Part shown: positions 37,952-46,604 of the stretch, piece after piece
Position numbering within the stretch: position 1 is the first letter of the stretch
Layout of the letters: the number at the start of each line of letters is the position of its first letter
Assembly: GCF_022803015.1 (NCBI RefSeq)
Contig: NZ_JAFKON010000001.1
Span: 496,001-560,000 of the forward strand
DNA: 64,000 bases
Source: Arthrobacter humicola
Lineage (GTDB): Bacteria > Actinomycetota > Actinomycetes > Actinomycetales > Micrococcaceae
Direction: 5' to 3'
The notes under the pieces: generated by a model
Databases searched by the model: none
Told to the model about the DNA's origin: nothing
What the model saw: the letters and a program-made list of their open reading frames with translations, nothing else
Made by a program: the position numbers and the translations under genes

Positions 37952-38713
37952 ATGACAGAGACGAGCGGTGCCGCAGGTCAATGGAGCATCGGCGAACTTG
38001 CCAAAGCGTGCGGCGTCACGGTCCGGGCGCTCCATCACTACGACGAGATTGGGTTGCTGTCGGCAGGCCGGCGGACGGCTTCCGGCCACCGCCGCTACAC
38101 CGAGGAAGATGTCCGGCGGCTCTACCGGATCCGGTCGCTGCAGATGCTCGGCCTCCCGCTGGCCGAAATCGGCGTTGCACTGGGAACCCCTGCCGATGAC
38201 ATTGGCTCGCTGCGCACGCTCCTGGAAAGGCAGTTGCTGCATCTTAGCCAGCACGCCGAGCAGGTCCAGGCGGTCCAGGACCGGATACGCGACCTGCTTT
38301 CACGTATCGACGGGGCCACCATGCCGGTGCCGGAACAGTTCATGGCAACTTTGGAGATGATCACCATGCTCGAAAACTACTTCACACCAGAACAGCGCCA
38401 GGAACTGGCCGGCCGCAGAGCCGAACTTGGCAGCGACAGCATCGAGGCCGCCAAAGTCCGGTGGGCCGCATTGGTCGAGGAGGGTCTCAAGCATGTCGAA
38501 AACGGGACGCGGGTATCCGATCCGTCCATCCGGGAATGGGCCACGGCATGGGACGAAATCGGATCCATGTTCCACGCAGGCGAAGAGACCAAAGCCGCTG
38601 CCCGTTCCATGTGGCAGGACAATAAGACTGCCCTCAGCGCCGATCTGCCCTGGACCCCGGAGCAACTGGCCGGACTCATGGCCTACCTGCAAAAGGCCAG
38701 GACGCAGCCCTGA
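37952..38713 (+). CDS. MerR family regulator with TipAS effector domain
   Basis: A 253-residue TipA-like regulator. The N-terminal winged helix has WSIGELAKACGVTVRALHHYDEIGLL and the wing RTASGHRRYTEEDVRRL. A coiled-coil linker (about 80-120) leads to a TipAS domain that in Streptomyces binds thiopeptide antibiotics and activates transcription; the ligand here is unknown. The divergent-free arrangement and 19-bp promoter indicate autoactivation. ATG 37952 lacks a ribosome site and may be leaderless. Confidence 0.9.
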   Translation: MTETSGAAGQWSIGELAKACGVTVRALHHYDEIGLLSAGRRTASGHRRYTEEDVRRLYRIRSLQMLGLPLAEIGVALGTPADDIGSLRTLLERQLLHLSQHAEQVQAVQDRIRDLLSRIDGATMPVPEQFMATLEMITMLENYFTPEQRQELAGRRAELGSDSIEAAKVRWAALVEEGLKHVENGTRVSDPSIREWATAWDEIGSMFHAGEETKAAARSMWQDNKTALSADLPWTPEQLAGLMAYLQKARTQP

Positions 38714-38828
38714 TGGCCCGTGCTCTCTGTCGGAGCTTTTCAGCGGTGCTTTTTGATGGTGGCGGATGCAGAATGGAAAGAAGCCGGGCTGATTTCTCAG
38801 CCCCCTCCAGCGTTGAGGACGGCACATC

Positions 38829-39275
38829 ATGACGAGCAACAAGACACGGACTGCACTTGTGTTGGCAACGGTACTGATCGGGCTGAGCGGCTGTGCCGGA
38901 GGCGGCGGAACGCAGGCGTCGGCCCCTGCCACGACCGCCGGGACCTCGCCCAGCATGTCGATGGAACCGTCTGCCCCGGCCGGCTCCACTTCGGGGCCGG
39001 GAAGCGGGGCGGCGAACGCCGCCGCCGCGACAATCACGATCAGCAACTTCGCCTACGAGATCCCGGGTGCGGTGGCTCCCGGGGCGGAGGTGAAGGTGAT
39101 CAACATGGACACCGCAGAGCACACGGTAACCGCGGACCAGAATGCGACCCTCTTTGATGTCGAGGTCAAGGAAAACGGCGGCACGGCCACATTCAAGGCA
39201 CCTTCCGAACCGGGGACTTACGCCTTTCACTGCAACTACCACCCCAACATGCACGGCTCATTGACGGTCAAATGA
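38829..39275 (+). CDS. Cupredoxin-domain lipoprotein
   Basis: A 148-residue exported blue-copper-like protein. A lipoprotein signal ends LSGC (Cys at about residue 22), followed by a Ser/Thr/Pro-rich linker of about 40 residues. The cupredoxin domain has a His in TAEHTVTA and the Cys/His/Met cluster FHCNYHPNMHG, so the type I copper ligand set is complete. It is likely an electron carrier or copper-handling protein on the outer membrane face. The partner is unknown; no cytochrome gene is adjacent. Confidence 0.88.
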   Translation: MTSNKTRTALVLATVLIGLSGCAGGGGTQASAPATTAGTSPSMSMEPSAPAGSTSGPGSGAANAAAATITISNFAYEIPGAVAPGAEVKVINMDTAEHTVTADQNATLFDVEVKENGGTATFKAPSEPGTYAFHCNYHPNMHGSLTVK

Positions 39276-39335
39276 GCGCGGCGCCGCCGGCCGGCGCGCG
39301 TCCTCGACGATCTCGAACGAGAAAGGTGCCGTGGC

Positions 39336-40709
39336 GTGGCTTTCCGGACCCCCGCACCGTCGCTTGACCCATCCGCCGTCGATGGCCTGGGTTCGGCGCT
39401 CCGGGGCCGGCTGTTCCGGCCCGGAGACGCCGGCTACGACGACGCCCGGAAGGTCTTCAATGCGATGATTGACCGCCGTCCGGACGTCATTGTCCGCCCT
39501 GCCGACGCCGAGGATATTCGCCGTGCCGTGAACTTCGCCCGGGAAAATGATCTCCCTGTCTCCATCAAGGGCGGCGGCCACAACGTGGCAGGGAACGCCG
39601 TCGGCGCCCGCGGGCTCATGCTGGATTGCTCCGGCATGAAGAACGTTCAGGTCGACGCCGAACGGCGCGTCGCCTTGGCTGGAGCGGGTGCGCTCCTGGT
39701 CGACCTTGACGTCGCCACCCAGGCGCACGGCCTGGCCACGCCGCTCGGAGTTGTGTCGGTTACCGGCATCGCCGGTTTGACCCTCGGAGGTGGCATCGGC
39801 TGGCTCAACGGCAAACACGGGCTTGCTTGCGACAACGTGCTGGCCGCCGACATCGTGACTTCGGATGGCAGGTTGTTGACGGCGAGCCCCGACCAACACA
39901 CAGACCTCTATTGGGCCATCCGCGGAGGCGGCGGCAACTTCGGTGTTGTCACGTCCTTCACCTATCGTTTGCATCCCGTCGGACAGGTTCTTGCCGGAGC
40001 GCTCTCATTCCCGGCCGAACGGACAAGGGAGGTCCTGGGCTTTTATCCCGGATTCGCCGCTTCGTGCCCCGACGAACTCTCGATGTCGGCCAGTCTGGGG
40101 TGTGACACCTCAGGACGCCCTGTCTTCGGCATCGGCGTCTGCTGGAGCGGCGCGCATGATGAGGCGGAGCTGGCGCTCCGGCCCCTGCGCGACCTCGGCC
40201 CAGATGTGGACGCGGTGGTGCCCACCGATTATGGCGTTTGGCAAAGCGCCCACGACGGCGGCTTTCCGCCGGGCCGGCACCACTATTGGAAATCGAGCTT
40301 TTTGACTGACCTCACCGCCGACGCCATCGATGTCCTGCTCCAGTTTGCGGCCGAGATGCCTTCAGCGGCAAGCGGCATCGGAATGCAACAACTGCACGGT
40401 GTGGCCGCTCGGGTTCCCCCGGCGGCGACGGCATTTCCGCATCGCCGGTCCCAGAGCGAACTCCTCATCCTGGGCCAGTGGTCCAAGCCGGCAGAAACGG
40501 AGCGCCACGTCGGCTGGGCCCGCGCCTTCTTCGAAGCGATGCAGCCCTTTGCCGCTAGCGGGGTGTACGTCAACGATCTTGGCCAGGAAGGGGAGGAACG
40601 GGTGAGGGCAGCCTACGGCGCCAACTACGACCGGCTGGCCGCCGTCAAAGCCGCATATGACCCCATCAACCTCTTCCGATCAAATCAGAACGTGCGTCCG
40701 ACCGCATAG
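39336..40709 (+). CDS. FAD-binding oxidoreductase, BBE-type
   Basis: A 457-residue oxidase with an N-terminal FAD_binding_4 domain and a C-terminal berberine-bridge (BBE) segment (GVYVNDLGQEG... YDPINLFRSNQNV). His82 in KGGGHNVAGNAVG is the usual covalent FAD anchor. The second covalent-anchor Cys of bicovalent members is replaced in VVSVTGIAGLTLGGG. Such enzymes oxidise sugars, alkaloids or aromatic alcohols. GTG 39336 follows GAAAGG. Substrate unknown. Confidence 0.88.
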   Translation: MAFRTPAPSLDPSAVDGLGSALRGRLFRPGDAGYDDARKVFNAMIDRRPDVIVRPADAEDIRRAVNFARENDLPVSIKGGGHNVAGNAVGARGLMLDCSGMKNVQVDAERRVALAGAGALLVDLDVATQAHGLATPLGVVSVTGIAGLTLGGGIGWLNGKHGLACDNVLAADIVTSDGRLLTASPDQHTDLYWAIRGGGGNFGVVTSFTYRLHPVGQVLAGALSFPAERTREVLGFYPGFAASCPDELSMSASLGCDTSGRPVFGIGVCWSGAHDEAELALRPLRDLGPDVDAVVPTDYGVWQSAHDGGFPPGRHHYWKSSFLTDLTADAIDVLLQFAAEMPSAASGIGMQQLHGVAARVPPAATAFPHRRSQSELLILGQWSKPAETERHVGWARAFFEAMQPFAASGVYVNDLGQEGEERVRAAYGANYDRLAAVKAAYDPINLFRSNQNVRPTA

Positions 40710-40755
40710 GAAATGAAGATGACCCGACGTGTGCTCCTGGCACTGCCTGCCACGA

Positions 40756-41808
40756 TCAGGCATAGCTGGCTGTAACCGTCCTGGCTTCGCCGTCGAGTTG
40801 GATTCGACCGCCGTAGGGGAGGATCCACTGCGGGCGGGTGTGCCCGAAGGGAACCCCGATGCAAACGACGGCGGCCGGGCTGTATCGGGCGATTTCGGTG
40901 CTGACCACATCGCATTGTGCGGCGCGGAGCCGAGCCCGTTCGGCGGCAGACGGAACCTGTCCGTGGCTGCTGACTGGAGGCCTGGCGACCAGCACGCCGT
41001 CGACCGCCCCCAGGACACCACGCTCGCCGAGCGCTCGAACCCATCGCTTGACCCAATCTGCGGGAGCCAGCAGTTCGCTGGTTTCGAGGATCAGGATTGT
41101 GCCCCGGAGCGCGTCGACGGAGGGCAGCCTGTCGGCGATGGCGAGCTGGTCGAGGACTTCGATGCAGCCACCCCAGGTGTAACCGGAGACCGTGCGTCCG
41201 GGACCTGTCCACATCCAGGGTTCGGTGGGTTCGCGGTCGCCGTATTCGACGAGTGCCCGCGGCTCGAGCCAATCCGGCCCGAAGTCCTCCGACTCCCCGG
41301 GATCGGTGATCTCGAGCTCGCCTCCAGTGAGCAGCGCGGCCCGCAGGGAAGCGAGGTGGACGTCGTCAGCACCCGGCCCGGCGCCGAGGTGGACCTGGGT
41401 CGACCCTCCGTGATATCCGCGTATCCCGAGTGACCACAGCCAGTTCAGCAGGTTGGTGTTGTCGCTGTATCCGACGAAGATCTTTGGATTCGACCGCACG
41501 GTCGCCTCGTCGAGATGAGGTACGACCGTGATCTGGTCGTCGCCGCCGATGGTGGCGAGAATCGCGCGGATGCTGGGATCGGCGAACGCCGCATTGATGT
41601 CCGCCGCCCGTTCCCCGGGACTGGAACCGAGCTTGCGCGTCGTCGGGAATTCCACAGGGATCAAACCCGTGGCCGATGTGAGCCGCCGCATCGCCTGCTC
41701 ATGCACGGCCGGGGCGAATCCGGGGGCGGCGAACGACGGGGAGAGAACCGCGACTCGATCGCCCGCATTGAGCTTCGGGGCGGACAGTTTCAGCTGCGAA
41801 TGATCCAT
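40756..41808 (-). CDS. LD-carboxypeptidase/MccF-like serine peptidase (S66)
   Basis: A 350-residue S66 peptidase. The nucleophile is Ser115 in FVGYSDNTNL, and the catalytic region continues with YHGGSTQVHL and TWGGCIEVLDQL. The family includes murein LD-carboxypeptidases and MccF, which cleaves microcin C7-type toxins and gives immunity. Which applies cannot be decided; the absence of a secretion signal fits either. ATG 41808 was chosen since the extended frame to 41940 has no good start. Confidence 0.9.
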   Translation of the reverse strand: MDHSQLKLSAPKLNAGDRVAVLSPSFAAPGFAPAVHEQAMRRLTSATGLIPVEFPTTRKLGSSPGERAADINAAFADPSIRAILATIGGDDQITVVPHLDEATVRSNPKIFVGYSDNTNLLNWLWSLGIRGYHGGSTQVHLGAGPGADDVHLASLRAALLTGGELEITDPGESEDFGPDWLEPRALVEYGDREPTEPWMWTGPGRTVSGYTWGGCIEVLDQLAIADRLPSVDALRGTILILETSELLAPADWVKRWVRALGERGVLGAVDGVLVARPPVSSHGQVPSAAERARLRAAQCDVVSTEIARYSPAAVVCIGVPFGHTRPQWILPYGGRIQLDGEARTVTASYA

Positions 41809-42019
41809 GCACTCATCGAACCAGACGGGGCGTGGTTCGAGGCAACCCGACGACCCGACGTGCCGGTGCAGGATCCTCCAACGTGCTGCGGAGGAGGCGA
41901 AGACCAAATAGCGGTGCCGATGAGAAATCTTGTGGGTCAACGCCGTATCTGGCGCGCATCCATTTTCGGTATTTGGTGCAGCCAGTGCGGTAGGCTCCGA
42001 TTCGAACCTTGGGGGACTG

Positions 42020-42259
42020 ATGCTGAACTACTTTCGCGAAACGCAAGAGGCGAGATTTGCAACCCGTGCACGCCGGATCTATGGCTACGTCTCCGTCGGC
42101 TTCGTTGTTGCTGTCGGGGTCTTGGTGATTGCCGGCCTTGCACCGGTTTGGACTTCCTGGACGATCCTCGGCGTTTCTTGCGTTCTGGACGCTTTCCTGA
42201 CCCGAAAGTGGATCAGAGAAGACGCACTCAGGGCTTATCGAAGCGACCGGGCCGGCTGA
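42020..42259 (+). CDS. Small membrane protein, unknown function
   Basis: A 79-residue protein (MLNYFRETQEARFATRARR...) with two predicted helices (about 25-45 and 47-62). The charged N-terminus and C-terminal KWIREDALRAY are hydrophilic. No family is recognised. It lies in the same direction as the next small membrane gene 80 nt downstream. Confidence 0.55.
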   Translation: MLNYFRETQEARFATRARRIYGYVSVGFVVAVGVLVIAGLAPVWTSWTILGVSCVLDAFLTRKWIREDALRAYRSDRAG

Positions 42260-42338
42260 CATCGCCTCGGCGGTGGGCAACGGGCAATGCATTACCGGCG
42301 GCTGCAACGGCCACGACTGAGACTAAACGGGGGAAGTT

Positions 42339-42659
42339 ATGGACAAACGTCCGTCAAGCCGCAATGGAAAGCCGTCAGTCGGGTCCCTCGTCCAGCTGGC
42401 CCTCAGTCTCTGCGCGTTGGTGGCAACCAGTGTCGCGGCCATCCTGTGGAATCCGATCGACGCAGACTTCATCAATCGCGCCGACAATGCAGGGTGGGAC
42501 GAATCTATGCTTCTCCCGCACCAAATGGAACTCTCGCTCGTCCTCAACGCGTCAGTTCTGGCAACGTTTGTCGTCGTCGTGACCGCAATCATTGGCGTGC
42601 TGGCCTCACGCCGGCGGCCCAACGCCACGCAGCCCGCGAATCCGTCCGCTATTGCCTGA
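42339..42659 (+). CDS. Small membrane protein, unknown function
   Basis: A 106-residue protein with two membrane helices (LVQLALSLCALVATSVAAIL and VLNASVLATFVVVVTAIIGVL) separated by a hydrophilic loop of about 30 residues. GGGGGAAG precedes ATG 42339. No family is recognised. Confidence 0.6.
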   Translation: MDKRPSSRNGKPSVGSLVQLALSLCALVATSVAAILWNPIDADFINRADNAGWDESMLLPHQMELSLVLNASVLATFVVVVTAIIGVLASRRRPNATQPANPSAIA

Positions 42660-42860
42660 TCCGTCCCGCCCAGGGTTCCCGGCCCGATATTCCGAAGGTC
42701 TCAATGGACTCGTGAACGGTGGCCCGAAAGTTGGAGCCGCAATTTCGCGTGGCTCTAGCCTGCGGCTTTTTGGTCATTGGCAGTCCAGAATTCACCATGT
42801 AGTTTCGAGCCGGCGGAGGTCGGCGTCTGACTGATTTCAGATGGCTGGAATACTGGGGAA

Positions 42861-43349
42861 ATGACTCTCGCTGAACTGGAACTGCCTGGCGGCCCATTCA
42901 CCATCAGGAAAGCTCAATCATGTGATGTGGCTTCGATTGTTGGGCTTCTGGCTGCCGACCAGCTCCGGGCCTCTGTCGACTCGATTGCAATCGAGCACCG
43001 GCATCCCTACGATCTTGCTTTCCAGGCAATTGATGAGGACCCCGCGCAGCTTCTTCTCGCAGTGGTCTCACCCGAAAATGAAGTGGTTGCGACCATGCAA
43101 CTGACATTCATCCCCGGCCTCGCCCGAGGCGGAGCTACACGACTGCAGATCGAGGCAGTGCGGGTCCGGTCTAATCTTCGGAGCAACGGCCTTGGAGGGG
43201 CGATGATTACGTGGGCGATCGCTGAAGGGCGCCGGCGTGGCGCAAGGCTGGTTCAGCTTACGTCTGACGAGTCCAGGGTCGCAGCCCACCGGTTCTATGA
43301 GCGTCTTGGCTTCGAAGCGTCGCACGTGGGCTTCAAACTGTCCCTCTGA
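42861..43349 (+). CDS. GNAT family N-acetyltransferase
   Basis: A 162-residue GNAT. The acetyl-CoA pyrophosphate loop is VRSNLRSNGLGGAMITWAI, followed by RLVQLTSDESRVAAHRFYERLGF, the usual C-terminal motif B. The N-terminus starts with a strand FTIRKAQSCDVASIV. Substrate unknown. Confidence 0.88.
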   Translation: MTLAELELPGGPFTIRKAQSCDVASIVGLLAADQLRASVDSIAIEHRHPYDLAFQAIDEDPAQLLLAVVSPENEVVATMQLTFIPGLARGGATRLQIEAVRVRSNLRSNGLGGAMITWAIAEGRRRGARLVQLTSDESRVAAHRFYERLGFEASHVGFKLSL

Positions 43350-43454
43350 GATTTGCGTCGCGACGGTAGGCGGCGCAGTTGTGCCGTGGGTAGTGGCCGA
43401 GGGGAGGGCTCCCGAACGGCCTCACTCGTCCCGCTCCAATCCTCGGCACATGGG

Positions 43455-43491
43455 GGCGCCCCGATGCTATTGGGGGATGCATCGGGGCGCC
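43455..43491. terminator. Hairpin in the 453-bp gap between GNAT and TetR genes
   Basis: GGCGCCCCGATGC (43455-43467) pairs perfectly with 43479-43491, leaving an 11-nt loop. There is no U-run. It lies 106 nt after the GNAT stop. The rest of 43350-43802 shows no gene with recognisable motifs. Confidence 0.5.
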
Positions 43492-43802
43492 TCCCACCAC
43501 CATAGGCGGAGGCTTGTTCAAGTTCAAAAGTGACGGCGGCGGCCGCCGCGAACTCACTGGGATCGCCATGGCGGACAGTCCAGGCCGGGGGTCTGTGCCG
43601 GCGCCCCCCAAAAAATGCGCGCCGACACAGCCGCTCTTCGAGCGGAGTCCCCAATGGATCCGAGACAAGAATAGATGACCACTCACCCTAAAACAAGGCG
43701 GTCATCCGGTTTATGTGAGGCGGACTCGCAGAAAATCTCGACGATGGCAAGCAAGGCACCACCTGCCCGGGGGCTGCAGCCCTCGCTGGCCGTGCGAGGC
43801 TG

Positions 43803-44477
43803 TCACGGTGATGGTGGGGTAGGACTCCGCGGCGGGTTGGGGCTTCCAGCGGAAACCAGTCCGGAGAGAGCATGGGGGTCACCATTGAAATCGTCATGCA
43901 TGATCCCCGGCAGCACAATTTCCCACATCTCTTCGATCCGTTGCATGACGTCCGCGCGGTCGGTGAGTACTCCGGAGACCATCTGAACCCCGGTGAACGA
44001 AGCAACAAGGTATCGGGCAAATGTCCCGGCGTCGACGGAGGGCCGGACCTGCAATTCTGCCTTGGCCCGTTCGGTAAGCTGCTGCATTACGGCGACCCAG
44101 TCCTCGTAAGGGCCGCGCACGGGCGGACCAAAAGCCGTCGCCTCAAACGTCAATCGGATGCCGGCCCTGACAACTGGCTCGTGCACCAGTTGAAGACCGA
44201 AAGCGCGGCACAGCAGGATCATTGCCGTCAGGCCTGGCCAGTCCCCGGCAAGGATGCTCTCGCTTTCGGCCACGACGATCCGATGCTGCTCCTCGATGAC
44301 CGCCCTGGCGAGATCTTCCTTGGACTGAAAGTGGAAATAGAGGGCGCCCTTGGTCACCCTGGCCGCCTCAGAGACCTGGGTCAAGCTGGCACTGCCGTAG
44401 CCGTGCTCCTCAAAGACCGCAGCGGCGCCGACGACAATGGCACCGCGGGTGGCCTTCGCGCGATCCTGAATGACCAT
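43803..44477 (-). CDS. TetR-family regulator, gamma-butyrolactone-receptor (ScbR)-like
   Basis: A 224-residue TetR protein. The helix-turn-helix (LTQVSEAARVTKGALYFHFQSKEDLARAVIEEQ) and the ligand-domain segment IRLTFEATAFGPPVRGPYEDWV resemble ScbR/ArpA-type receptors of Streptomyces. Those bind gamma-butyrolactone signals, but the ligand here is unproven. The C-terminal 25 residues are Pro/Ser-rich. TTGAGG sits upstream of ATG 44477. It is divergent from a promoter driving a small ORF and an MBL-fold hydrolase, with a palindrome near its own promoter. Confidence 0.85.
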   Translation of the reverse strand: MVIQDRAKATRGAIVVGAAAVFEEHGYGSASLTQVSEAARVTKGALYFHFQSKEDLARAVIEEQHRIVVAESESILAGDWPGLTAMILLCRAFGLQLVHEPVVRAGIRLTFEATAFGPPVRGPYEDWVAVMQQLTERAKAELQVRPSVDAGTFARYLVASFTGVQMVSGVLTDRADVMQRIEEMWEIVLPGIMHDDFNGDPHALSGLVSAGSPNPPRSPTPPSP

Positions 44478-44640
44478 CTGTGAACCTCAACTTCAACTCT
44501 GGGACGTGGAAGCAGGATCGTCACCCACCCGCTGCGCGAGTTGATCGGGAGTTCCGCTGGCCTTCTCTGAAGCACCCTGTCGCGTCGCAATTCCGGGATC
44601 CAGCAGTCGCCCACTGAAAGGGAGACGAAAGACTGGTCCG

Positions 44641-44667
44641 ATCCTAGCAAAACGGTCAACCGTCTTG
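44641..44667 (-). promoter_or_regulatory. TetR promoter region with near-perfect palindrome
   Basis: CAAAACGGT-CA-ACCGTCTTG (44648-44667) is a 20-bp dyad with 8 of 9 arm pairs. On the minus strand TAGGAT (44646-44641) can serve as the TetR -10, so the dyad would overlap its -35 and spacer. That suits autorepression. Confidence 0.6.
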
Positions 44668-44714
44668 TATCGGGATAAGTGCCTCTCCTGGAACCGTGAT
44701 CCCACGCGTCATCC

Positions 44715-44742
44715 TTGACAGGTATTTGGTCCTCGCTATAGG
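44715..44742 (+). promoter_or_regulatory. Sigma70-like promoter for hydrolase transcript
   Basis: TTGACA (44715-44720) and TATAGG (44737-44742) are 16 bp apart, close to consensus. It drives the 36-residue ORF and the MBL-fold gene. The TetR dyad lies about 48 nt upstream of its -35. Confidence 0.65.
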
Positions 44743-44775
44743 AGTTGCAGAACGCAACACTGCTAGGAAGAGGAG

Positions 44776-44886
44776 ATGATGGGCCGCATCGACCATTGGA
44801 TGAATGTCTCCACCGACCCGCGGGTCGAGCAGGTTCCGGGGGACAACTACGCCACCCGCGATGTAAACGAGGCCAGCCCGTGTTGA
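44776..44886 (+). CDS. 36-residue ORF upstream of MBL-fold hydrolase
   Basis: A 36-codon frame (MMGRIDHWMNVSTDPRVEQV...) starts 2 nt after AGGAAGAGGAG, a strong ribosome site, and ends TGTTGA inside the start of the hydrolase frame. It may be a true small protein, a translational coupler, or the N-terminus of the hydrolase separated by a 1-nt loss near 44880. No family is recognised. Confidence 0.5.
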   Translation: MMGRIDHWMNVSTDPRVEQVPGDNYATRDVNEASPC

Positions 44887-45680
44887 GGCAGGTCGCGGAG
44901 GGTGTGCTGATCCACGAGAGCGAGTTCTGCCAGAGCAATGCCGTTGTTGTAAGGGGCCGGGCTGGTGTGTTGCTCATCGACCCCGGGGTGCACGGCTACG
45001 AAATGGAATGCCTCGCGAAGGATTTGTCTGATTCGGGCCAGACGGTTGTGGCAGGCTTCTCGACGCATCCTCATTGGGATCACCTGCTTTGGCCCGCCGG
45101 GCTCGGCGCGGTTCCCCGTTACGGCACCGCGCGCTGCGCGGCTACCGCCCGGGATCGGCTGTCGGGCGGAGTGGAGGCGGTCGCAAAGGCGGCCGGCATC
45201 CCCGAACAGGTACCGCTGGATCTCCTCGGCCTTATTACCGGCCTGCCCGTCGGGACGGCGGAGATTCCTTGGGATGGGCCCCAAGTCCGCATCCTCGAGC
45301 ATCGAGCACATGCCCCGGGCCACGCCGCGCTGTTGATTGAGGAACGAGGGGTTCTCGTCGCCGGCGACATGCTTTCTGATCTCTTGATCCCGATGCTCGA
45401 CTTGAACGACACCGCTGACCCGATCGAGGACTACCTCGCCGCGCTGCGGCTGCTCGAGGGCGTGGCGCGCGACGTCGATGTCCTCGTCCCCGGCCACGGG
45501 TCCGTCGGCGGAGCTGATCAGGTACGCGCACGGATCGACCAGGATCGGGCGTACGTGCACGCCTTGCGTGACGCCCATGATCCCAGCGACCCGCGGGTCG
45601 GCCCATCGGCCGCTCCAGGGTGGGACTGGGTGAGCGGCGTGCATGCATGGCAACTCCAGCGCCTCGCCCAAAAGCAGTAG
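44880..45680 (+). CDS. MBL-fold metallo-hydrolase
   Basis: A 266-residue metallo-beta-lactamase-fold protein. The dinuclear zinc motif is THPHWDH with His63, His65, Asp67 and His68; further ligands lie in RAHAPGHA, VLVAGDMLSD and LVPGHGSVGG. Family members include lactonases, thioesterases and glyoxalase II-like enzymes; substrate specificity cannot be read. GTG 44880 has GAGG 8 nt upstream and overlaps the preceding ORF stop. Its position opposite an ScbR-like receptor raises the possibility of a lactone substrate. Confidence 0.88.
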   Translation: MLRQVAEGVLIHESEFCQSNAVVVRGRAGVLLIDPGVHGYEMECLAKDLSDSGQTVVAGFSTHPHWDHLLWPAGLGAVPRYGTARCAATARDRLSGGVEAVAKAAGIPEQVPLDLLGLITGLPVGTAEIPWDGPQVRILEHRAHAPGHAALLIEERGVLVAGDMLSDLLIPMLDLNDTADPIEDYLAALRLLEGVARDVDVLVPGHGSVGGADQVRARIDQDRAYVHALRDAHDPSDPRVGPSAAPGWDWVSGVHAWQLQRLAQKQ

Positions 45681-45794
45681 GGAAAACTCGACGCATTAGC
45701 GTTGACCGAGATCGGCGGTTCGTTGTTCCCCTTTGGCGTTGTCAGGCATTGTCCGTTCGGGGACGCCGTTAGTTCAACCCCGACCAGGCCGGGC

Positions 45795-46517
45795 TTATAG
45801 GAGTCGCAGGTATCTTTCGGGGGAGTCCAGGAATGATCGCCAGTTGGAAACCAGATCGAGGTCCGGCCATTCCTGCTGACGAAGTCCCCACGGGCCGACT
45901 TCGAGAATCTGCGCGCCTGGAAGCGCTGCAAGAACGGGGGAGTGAGTGGACATGATGACTTGCGAGGAGCCGTCGGCGAGGAGATCTTTCAAGACCGCCA
46001 GGAGGCTGAGGCATCCCGCGAAGGACAGCGCTGATTCCGGTTCATCGAGCACCCACAATCCGCGTCCCCGGAAACGATCCACTGCCAGTTCCAGGAACGA
46101 TTCGCCGTGTGACATGTCGTGGAACGAGATGTCCGGACCCACGGTGCTCGGGTTCTTCTCGAGATAGGTGAAGAAGCCGTGCATGGTTTCCGCGCGCAGG
46201 AAGTAGCCGCGTCTTGTGCCGCCGGCGTTGCGGACAAGCTGCAGGTGATCGGCAAGTATGGACTCCGTGGATCGGGTGCTGTGGCGGGCCCCTGTAGATC
46301 CGCCTTCTGGAGACAAGCCATAAGCCTGTGCAATGGCTTCCACGAGAGTGGATTTTCCCGACCCATTTTCGCCTACGAAGATTGTGGCCGGGGTCAGGTC
46401 GAGCCCTTGGTCCAGAACCTGTGCGACAGGGGGAAGGTTACCTGGCCACCGACGGCGGTCGAGGACGTGGGCCGGGTCTTCGGCCAACCGTCTGATCGGA
46501 AAACTATGCGGGGGCAT
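45795..46517 (-). CDS. AAA family ATPase (ABC/SMC-like)
   Basis: A 240-residue stand-alone ATPase. Walker A is GENGSGKST (49-57), an ABC-type signature SHGES lies at 136-140, and Walker B LWVLDEPES at about 154-162 is followed by the switch His in STHSP. It has the layout of the small SMC-like ATPases often encoded alone. The substrate or partner is not evident, and no nuclease or membrane gene is adjacent. Confidence 0.87.
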   Translation of the reverse strand: MPPHSFPIRRLAEDPAHVLDRRRWPGNLPPVAQVLDQGLDLTPATIFVGENGSGKSTLVEAIAQAYGLSPEGGSTGARHSTRSTESILADHLQLVRNAGGTRRGYFLRAETMHGFFTYLEKNPSTVGPDISFHDMSHGESFLELAVDRFRGRGLWVLDEPESALSFAGCLSLLAVLKDLLADGSSQVIMSTHSPVLAALPGAQILEVGPWGLRQQEWPDLDLVSNWRSFLDSPERYLRLL

Positions 46518-46604
46518 GCCCCATTCTTACAGGCTGAGTTGTTCGCAGCGGCCAGGACGAAAGGTCCTGGGAAATACCAGTCATTTCGAACTGAAACTCC
46601 GGGA

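Noticed and set aside
38714-38828. Terminator between the MerR gene and the cupredoxin gene
   Set aside because: A T-rich stretch is present but no stable stem was found.
43675-43986. Short frame overlapping the TetR 3' end on the plus strand
   Set aside because: It overlaps the well-supported TetR gene and lacks any motif.
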